Below the pieces are notes generated by a model. The model was not told the origin of the DNA. It searched no databases and saw only the letters and a program-made list of their open reading frames with translations. From NCBI RefSeq assembly GCF_003096815.1, contig NZ_QENY01000005.1, positions 1 to 64,000 on the forward strand: 64,000 nucleotides of DNA, given 5' to 3'. The number at the start of each line of letters is the position of its first letter. Position 1 is the stretch's first letter. A program made the translations under genes and the position numbers. Below, piece by piece: positions 57,702 to 64,000 of the stretch. The stretch comes from Hallella colorans. GTDB taxonomy: Bacteria; Bacteroidota; Bacteroidia; Bacteroidales; Bacteroidaceae.

Positions 57702-58910
57702 ATGAGGCACAGACTATTGACGCTCCTGATGTTTGCCGTGTGCGGCTATATGGCACACGCCCAGCAGGTCTTGTTCCAACGCCTGACATGGCAAGAGGCC
57801 AAGGATAAAGCTCGCGCCGAGGGTAAAGGTATTTTTGTTGACGTCTATACCACATGGTGCGCGCCCTGCAAAAAAATGGCTAAACAGGTGTTCACGCAGC
57901 CTAAAGTGGGCGATTATATCAACAATAACTTCGTCGCCCTGAGCTTAGACGCAGAGAAAGAGGCCGCGCATGGTTTTTTCAAATTGTACAAGGCGTCCGC
58001 TTACCCCACCTATTTTTGGTTGGATGCTGACGGTAATCTTTATGACACACAGTCAGGGTTTTACCCCGCCGACGAGTTCATCAGTGTGTCCGAACAGGCT
58101 TTGCGCTCTAAGTTTTCGCGTCAATATGTCGCCGACCGCGCTAAGTGGGAGCGTGGGGAACGGTCATTAGATTTTGTCAGGCATTTCCTGTTTGATGTCG
58201 TGGCCAAGGTTTATCCAGACTCTGTGCGTCCGTATCTTAACAAATATCTTGGCGGATTGACCGAGCAAGAGATAGCCACCAAGGGGGTAGGCGAGTTACT
58301 CCAATGGTTCACCTATACCATCAGGGACGATAGCGTGTGGCTGGCATTGGCCAAGCACAACGATATTTACCAAAAACTTTTGGGCAATGACTTCGGCAAG
58401 AAAATGTACATGAACCTCGTGCGCGTGCCCATGATCAACAGCACGGAGGATGTTGTCGAGTTCAACAGAGGTCAATCAATCGTCGAGGTGACCGACTTCC
58501 CGAACAAGAAAATGTATAGTGACATTCTCACTATGGAGCGAACGTTGCGGCAAAAGGCCTATGCCCCCGCGCTCAAGAGAGCGCTGGCGATAGGATTGGC
58601 GCACGAAGGCCATTTCCCCAACGTGTACTCGGAGATGATATACTCGTTTATCCTTGCCGATTTTTTTGTTGACACCCATAAGCGCACTGCCGAGGAGGTA
58701 GCCGACATGCGCCAATTGGCCGACCGTGCCTTTCGCATGGCGCCCTCACAGTGCACGTTGCTTTACAAGGCGGCGGCGCGGGCACTCGGCAACGATTACC
58801 AAGCGGCCTATCGCCTGCTCGCCAACCTGCCTTTCTATGGAGAGCCAGCGCTCAGCTCGGCGGTATATGCCAAACTGAATTTGCGACGCATACACATAGA
58901 CGAAAAATAA
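57702..58910 (+). CDS. Thioredoxin-fold protein with long helical C-terminus
   Basis: The 402-residue exported protein has a signal peptide (MRHRLLTLLMFAVCGYMAHA), a thioredoxin fold with the redox pair Cys53/Cys56 in TTWCAPCKKM and a cis-Pro in SAYPTYFW, and a C-terminal helical region of about 240 residues. It probably acts in the periplasm as a disulphide reductase. Being last in the SusCD operon, it may serve the transported substrate or an imported enzyme. It starts at ATG 57702. Longer frames read into the previous gene. A terminator follows. Confidence 0.88.
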   Translation: MRHRLLTLLMFAVCGYMAHAQQVLFQRLTWQEAKDKARAEGKGIFVDVYTTWCAPCKKMAKQVFTQPKVGDYINNNFVALSLDAEKEAAHGFFKLYKASAYPTYFWLDADGNLYDTQSGFYPADEFISVSEQALRSKFSRQYVADRAKWERGERSLDFVRHFLFDVVAKVYPDSVRPYLNKYLGGLTEQEIATKGVGELLQWFTYTIRDDSVWLALAKHNDIYQKLLGNDFGKKMYMNLVRVPMINSTEDVVEFNRGQSIVEVTDFPNKKMYSDILTMERTLRQKAYAPALKRALAIGLAHEGHFPNVYSEMIYSFILADFFVDTHKRTAEEVADMRQLADRAFRMAPSQCTLLYKAAARALGNDYQAAYRLLANLPFYGEPALSSAVYAKLNLRRIHIDEK

Positions 58911-58993
58911 TTTTCAACGTGATTTAACGCCATGCCCTTATATCCCAATGGCACCCATCCAAACAATGTAAAGGGCGTGGCGCGTCTCGAGGG

Positions 58994-59036
58994 AAGCCCG
59001 AACCACACAATGGCTCATGTGTGGTTCGGGCTTTTA
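58994..59036 (+). terminator. Terminator of the susCD operon
   Basis: AAGCCCGAACCACACA at 58994-59009 pairs perfectly over sixteen bases with the segment at 59018-59033, followed by T residues. Confidence 0.93.
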
Positions 59037-59547
59037 AATGTCCTTGAAATAAACCGACAAAGGCCCATCAATCTCACGTAAATGTCCCAAAACAAGGCAA
59101 ATGTACCGAAAAACGGCAAAAAACAACGTTTTTGTAAGGCATGGATTGTCAGCGCATTATGAATGGCGGCCATGAGACCTTGGTGGCATAATGTTGAGAT
59201 CGGTTTGCGATTAGGCCTTAATCGCAAGGCGATTAAGCCTTATACGCAGTGCGTTAAAGGCTCATTCGCCTTGCGTTTAGCACTTGAAGGCGACCCCATT
59301 AGATACCAATCGCAAAACGGTGGCTATTTTTGAGGAAGGAAATGGTAGAGAAGTCATGCCATTTTCAAGATTTTTAGGTATGATGGTGGATAACGGAAGA
59401 ATTTATTATAGACCAATTATTTTTACATTGTGGACTTTTCTTGGTTGTTTTCGAGGTATGTTACAGTCTCGCCAGATGGCATGAAGTGTGTCATGGAGAC
59501 GAGCTGTCGGTTGATTTTAGAGTGCGTATTTGTTTTTCGGTCAATCG
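59037..59547. other. Gene-free region with 22-bp array E
   Basis: About 510 bp hold the array at 59210-59319 and nothing else that I recognise. The short frame at 59284-59484 overlaps the array and is not credible. Confidence 0.6.
59210..59319 (+). repeat. 22-bp tandem array E, five degenerate units
   Basis: Units begin at 59210, 59232, 59254, 59276 and 59298. Across the first junction CTTAATCG and CGATTAAG form perfect eight-base arms separated by CAAGG. Starts are ATTAG, ATTAA, TTAAA or TTTAG. Most units have CGC at 14-16 and end in GCG or ACG. The array is the cleanest of the five-unit set. Confidence 0.85.
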
Positions 59548-59579
59548 CTTGTGACAATCAAAATAAAAAGTTATCTTTG
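59548..59579 (+). promoter_or_regulatory. Promoter of the gene at 59584
   Basis: CTTG at 59548-59551 and TATCTTTG at 59572-59579 are 20 bp apart. The start codon is only 5 bp after the -7 box, so the transcript is probably leaderless or begins at the codon itself. Confidence 0.7.
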
Positions 59580-59583
59580 CAAT

Positions 59584-60192
59584 ATGAATTTGCAAGAAAC
59601 AAGCAATGTCAAGTTGAGCGAAAACATGATTATCGCCGACGCTGATTACATAGACTATGTGGCATTCCAGTTGACGGTACAGTTTGAGCGTATGATAGGC
59701 CGCGCTATTCCGCCTGCAGACCTTAGTCGTTGGGTCGTGAATATCGCCTTGGATGGCGGGCTGCGCCAAGACGGACTGTCGCACGAAACGCAGGTGGTGC
59801 TGATTCACGACGAGGGCAAACGCGCCTTGGACAATTTTCGTCCATCGGTGTACGACAGCGAGCTTAGCGCGCGGGCTTTCAAAGATGAGCAGTTGGGCGA
59901 GTTCTTGGTCAATTCGTACGCCGTGGGTAGTGTGGTTTCGAAAGACGACTATATGCTCGACATCGTGAAGATGGTGCGCGAGCACCCTGAGGTGAAACGC
60001 TTGATGGTGGTGCCCAACGCAGAGCGGGGCGACGTTTATGACGAGTTGCGTCATCAGTTGCGTGGCGCGCCCGATGGATTGCGTGCCACTCTCTTTGCCA
60101 TGCAGCCCATGGAGGGCGGTAATTTCAGGCAGGAGATATTGGGCTATTCGCTCATGAACGCCATGGGTATCATGGCTGACGAACTGAAATGA
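59584..60192 (+). CDS. Conserved hypothetical protein
   Basis: I do not recognise a function. The 202-residue soluble protein has no signal peptide. It has a first part with MIIADADYIDYVAFQLTVQFERMIGR, a middle with VVLIHDEGKRALDNFRPSVYDSEL, and a C-terminal part with RATLFAMQPMEGGNFRQEILGYSLMNAMGIMADELK-like sequence. It looks like a well-folded cytoplasmic protein. The start is ATG 59584 (MNLQETSNVK). The promoter sits 5 bp upstream, which excludes the longer frame. It is followed after 95 bp by the saccharopine-dehydrogenase-family gene and may be cotranscribed with it. Confidence 0.75.
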   Translation: MNLQETSNVKLSENMIIADADYIDYVAFQLTVQFERMIGRAIPPADLSRWVVNIALDGGLRQDGLSHETQVVLIHDEGKRALDNFRPSVYDSELSARAFKDEQLGEFLVNSYAVGSVVSKDDYMLDIVKMVREHPEVKRLMVVPNAERGDVYDELRHQLRGAPDGLRATLFAMQPMEGGNFRQEILGYSLMNAMGIMADELK

Positions 60193-60287
60193 GGCTTGCG
60201 CGGTGGGCGATAGCCTCTTGCGTGCGTTGTCATGGCCCGTGGGGCAAGTGTGGTTAACGTGTTGTCAGAAATAAAAAAGCTAAAATA

Positions 60288-61526
60288 ATGAGTAGAGTAT
60301 TAATGATTGGAGCCGGTGGCGTGGCCACGGTTTGCGCTTTCAAGATTGTCCAAAACAAGGACGTTTTCAGTGAGTTTATGATTGCCAGCCGCCGCAAGGC
60401 GAAGTGTGACAAATTGGTGGCTGACATCCACGCCAAAGGCTACGACATGGATATTAAGACCGCGGAGGTGGACGCTGACGACGTGGAACAGTTGAAAGTT
60501 CTCTTCGATAGTTACAAACCGCAGTTGGTAATCAATCTCGCGCTGCCCTACCAAGACCTCACCATCATGGAGGCTTGCTTGGCATGCGGGTGCAACTACC
60601 TTGACACGGCCAACTATGAGCCGCGAGATGAGGCTCATTTCGAGTACAGTTGGCAGTGGGCATACAAGGAGAAGTTTGAGAAGGCAGGCCTCACGGCTAT
60701 CTTGGGTTGTGGTTTCGACCCCGGCGTGTCGCAGGCTTTCACGGCGTACGCGGCCAAGCATCATTTTGACGAAATTCATTATCTCGACATTGTGGACTGC
60801 AACGCCGGTGATCATCATAAGGCTTTCGCCACCAACTTCAACCCCGAAATCAATATCAGGGAGATTACGCAGAAAGGACTTTACTATGAGAATGGCGAGT
60901 GGATAGAGACAGAGCCTCTGGCCGTGCACCAAGACATCACCTATCCTAATATAGGTCCGCGCGACAGCTATCTCATGCACCACGAGGAGTTGGAAAGCCT
61001 TGTCAAAAACTATCCCACCATTAAGCGCGCGCGCTTCTGGATGACGTTCGGGCAGCAATACCTCACCTATCTTGACTGTATACAGAACCTTGGCATGAGC
61101 CGCATAGACGAGATAGAATACGAGGCGCCGCTCGCCGATGGCTCAGGAAAAATGGTCAAAGTGAAAATTGTGCCTTTGCAATTCTTGAAGGCGGTGTTGC
61201 CCAATCCGCAAGACCTCGGCCAAAACTATGAGGGCGAGACCAGCATAGGGTGTCGCATACGTGGCGTGAAGGATGGCAAGGAGCGCACCTATTATATATA
61301 CAACAACTGCAAGCATCAAGACGCTTACAACGAGACGGGCATGCAGGGCGTGAGTTATACCACGGGCGTGCCTGCCATGGCTGGCGCGATGATGTTCGTG
61401 AAAGGCCTGTGGAAGAAACCCGGCGTGTGGAACGTGGAAGATTTTGACCCGGACCCATTCTTGAGGGTGATAGGAGAGCAGGGTTTGCCCTGGCACGAGG
61501 TGCACGACTCGGACCTTGAACTATAA
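60288..61526 (+). CDS. Saccharopine-dehydrogenase-family protein, probable carboxynorspermidine synthase
   Basis: The 412-residue protein has an N-terminal Rossmann fold (MSRVLMIGAGGVATVCAFK) and the family segments LACGCNYLDTANYEP and LGCGFDPGVSQAFTAYA. It closely resembles carboxynorspermidine/carboxyspermidine dehydrogenase, which joins aspartate semialdehyde to a diamine in the alternative spermidine pathway used by Bacteroidetes. The decarboxylase partner is not adjacent. Lysine-forming saccharopine reductase is the alternative. recA follows 105 bp later. Confidence 0.85.
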   Translation: MSRVLMIGAGGVATVCAFKIVQNKDVFSEFMIASRRKAKCDKLVADIHAKGYDMDIKTAEVDADDVEQLKVLFDSYKPQLVINLALPYQDLTIMEACLACGCNYLDTANYEPRDEAHFEYSWQWAYKEKFEKAGLTAILGCGFDPGVSQAFTAYAAKHHFDEIHYLDIVDCNAGDHHKAFATNFNPEINIREITQKGLYYENGEWIETEPLAVHQDITYPNIGPRDSYLMHHEELESLVKNYPTIKRARFWMTFGQQYLTYLDCIQNLGMSRIDEIEYEAPLADGSGKMVKVKIVPLQFLKAVLPNPQDLGQNYEGETSIGCRIRGVKDGKERTYYIYNNCKHQDAYNETGMQGVSYTTGVPAMAGAMMFVKGLWKKPGVWNVEDFDPDPFLRVIGEQGLPWHEVHDSDLEL

Positions 61527-61631
61527 GAAAACAATGATATTAACAGGTGGTTTGAAACCGTAGGCCATGCCTCGCCGATGCGACATGGCGCGAACATGAA
61601 ATGACAGGCCGCCCTTGAACAAAAAATATTT

Positions 61632-62681
61632 ATGGCAAAAACAGAAGAACAAACAGCCGCCGACAACACGGCTAAACAAAAGACTGAGAAAGAGGCTAAA
61701 CTCAAAGCCCTGCAGGCTGCCATGTCCAAGATAGAGAAAGACTTTGGCAAAGGCTCTATCATGCGCATGGGTGACGAGAGCATAGAAGACGTGGATGTTG
61801 TCCCGACGGGTTCCATTGGTCTTGACGTGGCTTTGGGCGTGGGGGGCTATCCACGTGGCAGGATTATAGAAATATATGGCCCGGAATCGTCTGGTAAGAC
61901 CACGCTGGCAATTCATGCCATAGCCGAGGCGCAAAAAAAAGGTGGCATAGCAGCTTTTATCGACGCGGAGCACGCCTTTGACAGGTTTTACGCCGAAAAA
62001 CTTGGCGTAGACGTTGACAATCTGTGGATTTCTCAACCCGACAATGGCGAGCAGGCCTTGCAGATAGCCGACCAGCTCATTAGCAGCTCGGCCGTGGATA
62101 TCTTGGTAATCGATTCAGTGGCCGCGCTCACGCCAAAAAAAGAAATAGACGGCGAGATGGGCGACTCGATGGTGGGCCTGCAAGCTCGGTTGATGAGCCA
62201 GGCGTTGCGCAAGCTTACCAGCACAATATCTAAAACCAACACTTGCTGCATCTTTATCAACCAGTTGCGCGAGAAAATAGGCGTCATGTTTGGCAGTCCG
62301 GAAACCACCACTGGAGGTAATGCGCTCAAGTTTTACGCTTCTGTTCGTTTGGACATTCGAAAGTCTAGCCCCATCAAGGACGGCGATAACGTATTGGGTA
62401 ACCATGCCAAGGTTAAAGTGGTGAAGAACAAAGTGGCTCCTCCTTTCCGCAGAGCCGAGTTTGATATCATGTTTGGTATGGGTATCAACAAGATAGGAGA
62501 GATAGTGGATCTGGGTGTGGAATATGGCATAATCCAGAAAAGTGGCAGCTGGTATAGCTACGGCGACACCAAGCTCGCGCAAGGGCGCGATGCCACGCAG
62601 AGTATGCTTCGTGACAACCCCGAATTGTGTGATGAGTTGGAACAGCTCATCATGAACGCAATTAGAGAGAAAATGGAATGA
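61632..62681 (+). CDS. recA: Recombinase RecA
   Basis: RecA forms filaments on single-stranded DNA, promotes strand exchange, and induces LexA cleavage. The 349-residue protein has Walker [10 protein letters not shown], the Walker B region [19 protein letters not shown], loop L2 around [20 protein letters not shown], and the C-terminal domain. The N-terminus has an Ala/Lys/Glu-rich extension of about 25 residues. A strong bidirectional terminator follows. Confidence 0.98.
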   Translation: MAKTEEQTAADNTAKQKTEKEAKLKALQAAMSKIEKDFGKGSIMRMGDESIEDVDVVPTGSIGLDVALGVGGYPRGRIIEIYGPESSGKTTLAIHAIAEAQKKGGIAAFIDAEHAFDRFYAEKLGVDVDNLWISQPDNGEQALQIADQLISSSAVDILVIDSVAALTPKKEIDGEMGDSMVGLQARLMSQALRKLTSTISKTNTCCIFINQLREKIGVMFGSPETTTGGNALKFYASVRLDIRKSSPIKDGDNVLGNHAKVKVVKNKVAPPFRRAEFDIMFGMGINKIGEIVDLGVEYGIIQKSGSWYSYGDTKLAQGRDATQSMLRDNPELCDELEQLIMNAIREKME

Positions 62682-62746
62682 CGCAAAAGTCTGCGATGCG
62701 CTGAGCTGAGCGCGCGCTTGGTGATTTGAGCGCACGCATGCTCGAT

Positions 62747-62796
62747 ACGCAAAAGGCCTCAATGCGGTGATATTACCGTGTTGAGGCCTTTTGCGT
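62747..62796. terminator. Bidirectional terminator between recA and trkH
   Basis: ACGCAAAAGGCCTCAA at 62747-62762 pairs perfectly with TTGAGGCCTTTTGCGT at 62781-62796 over sixteen bases, with further CGG/CCG pairing inside. Each arm contains an A or T run, so it can stop both converging genes. Confidence 0.88.
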
Positions 62797-62841
62797 GTCG
62801 GGGTGTCAATGTCGGCATGGCATGGCACTTGTGTCGGCAGT

Positions 62842-64000
62842 CTAATTCCTTGTCCAGAACGATGGGGTTAGGATGATCAGCACTGTAAATATTTCCAAGC
62901 GACCAATGAGCATCATGATGGAGCACATCCACTTGGCGAAGTCGGGCAAGACAGACCATGACATGGTTGGACCAATCTCCACGCCCAACGTGGGTCCTAC
63001 GTTGCCCAAGCAACTCAGGCAGATGGTGATGGAGTTGGTGTTGTCTATACCCATCGCAATCATGATAAATGCCATCAGCAACAGCAACAGCAAGTAGGCA
63101 GTGAGAAAGGCCAATAGCGACACGCGCTGGGCGTTGGGAATGTTCTGACCGTTAATCTTGAGTGGCAATACGGCTTTGGGATGCAATCGCTGCGTGAACT
63201 CGTTACGCACAACTTTGGCTACCATTACTGCCCGAATGGCCTTGAAACCACCGCTCGTGCTGCCCGAGCATGCTCCTATGAACATGCAAATGGACAGGAC
63301 AACCCACGTGACATGTGGCCACTGTCCGGCGTCGTCGTTGTAAAGGCCGGTAGTGGTGATGAATGAAACCACTTGGAAAATGCCACACCGAAAGGCACGC
63401 TCGATGCCATAACCGTTTTTGTAAATAAGCTCGAGCATGATGAAAAGCGTGAAGCCTAACACTATGTAGAGGTAAAATCGCAGTTCGGTGTTTTGCCAAA
63501 ATTGCTTGAATTTGAATTTGGTCGCAATGGCATAGAGCAACGTAAAATTGACACCAGACAAGAAACAAAAGAATGTAGTGGTGTACTCTAACGCTGGCGA
63601 ATTAAAAAATTCGGTACTATTGTTGTGAATGGAAAAGCCCCCAGTGGCCGCCGACGACATGGCGTAGTTTACGCCTTGGTACCAGTCCATGCCAAAAGTC
63701 ATGTAGCATGCCATGCAGCCAAAGGTGATAAAGAGATACACTATCCATATCCACCGTGCACTCATGGATAGTTTTGGGTGCAGCTTTGTTTTGATAGGTC
63801 CGGTGGCTTCGGCTGCAAACACCTTGGTGCTACCGCCTACAAGCGATGGCAACAGGGCCACGGTGAAGAACACAATGCCTAAACCACCAATCCATTGAGT
63901 GAGCGAACGCCAAAACAATATGCCGTGAGGAAGCGCCTCCACGTTGTCAATAATAGTGGCTCCAGTGGTGGTGAACCCAGACATGGTCTCAAAAAAAGCG
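62842..64000 (-). CDS. Potassium uptake protein TrkH/KtrB, C-terminal part
   Basis: The frame is open to the window edge, so the N-terminus lies beyond 64000. About 385 residues are present. They include the filter loops and adjoining helices of a Trk/Ktr K+ translocator: MSGFTTTGATIIDNVE with a T-T-G filter, NYAMSSAATGGFSIHN, SFITTTGLYND, and CLSCLGNVGPTLG. It conducts K+ across the inner membrane together with a TrkA-type regulator, which may be encoded just outside. It ends 46 bp from the terminator shared with recA. Confidence 0.93.
   Translation of the reverse strand, partial: AFFETMSGFTTTGATIIDNVEALPHGILFWRSLTQWIGGLGIVFFTVALLPSLVGGSTKVFAAEATGPIKTKLHPKLSMSARWIWIVYLFITFGCMACYMTFGMDWYQGVNYAMSSAATGGFSIHNNSTEFFNSPALEYTTTFFCFLSGVNFTLLYAIATKFKFKQFWQNTELRFYLYIVLGFTLFIMLELIYKNGYGIERAFRCGIFQVVSFITTTGLYNDDAGQWPHVTWVVLSICMFIGACSGSTSGGFKAIRAVMVAKVVRNEFTQRLHPKAVLPLKINGQNIPNAQRVSLLAFLTAYLLLLLLMAFIMIAMGIDNTNSITICLSCLGNVGPTLGVEIGPTMSWSVLPDFAKWMCSIMMLIGRLEIFTVLIILTPSFWTRN

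Noticed and set aside
59284-59484. A 66-codon plus-strand frame
   Set aside because: It begins inside the 22-bp array and has no conserved character or promoter.

Overview
The window looks like a chromosomal segment of a Bacteroidales bacterium, most likely a member of the Prevotellaceae. Four things point there. Many genes follow the Bacteroidetes promoter signature, a TAnnTTTG -7 box, with one clean TTTG-N20-TATCTTTG example ahead of a tRNA. There is a SusC/SusD pair with its usual companion lipoproteins. The gene order DUF177-rpmF-fabH-era-der is present. The envelope genes (OmpA paralogues, OstA-like protein, tandem parvulins) are of Bacteroidetes type. The genus is inferred from memory of families, not from a search.

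Layout. The window opens with the 3' part of a 5S rRNA and its terminator. A minus-strand group follows (hemD, an AmpG-like transporter, and a fused remnant of a SWIM protein and a SNF2 helicase). Next come an outer-membrane protein gene broken by an amber codon, an orphan sensor histidine kinase and a drug/metabolite transporter. From 7.8 to 12.5 kb lies the DUF177-rpmF-fabH-era-der block. mlaE-mlaF (minus), lptB, trigger factor, clpP-clpX, recQ and guaB follow. From 23.9 to 30.7 kb there is a tight envelope-biogenesis operon of two parvulin-type chaperones, an OstA-like protein, a small membrane protein and mutL, with ATGA overlaps. An ompA gene, a tandem tRNA-Val pair, purB, an rluB-type pseudouridine synthase with a Gly/Gln/Tyr/Arg-rich tail, and asnS come next. 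A cluster of a 1098-residue coiled-coil lipoprotein, a small lipoprotein and a second OmpA occupies 37.9-42.9 kb. Then come a CvfB-like RNA-binding protein, a LolD-type ATPase and a CPA2 antiporter (minus), asd, nhaD (minus), a five-gene SusCD operon without degradative enzymes, a small conserved gene, a saccharopine-dehydrogenase-family gene, recA and a partial trkH.

Most of the genome here is housekeeping. The most unusual signal is in the gaps between genes. Five separate intergenic regions (near 3.6, 12.9, 32.3, 50.1 and 59.3 kb) carry contiguous tandem arrays with an exact 22-bp period. Four hold five degenerate units (110 bp each) and one holds nine nearly identical units. The units share a positional pattern rather than a sequence, and neighbouring units form dyads across their junctions. 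A 21-bp motif recurs near two of these arrays, with a weaker third copy. I do not know what these arrays do.

There are two clear decayed genes: the SWIM/SNF2 deletion fusion and the amber-interrupted outer-membrane protein. I saw no CRISPR array, prophage, insertion sequence or restriction system.
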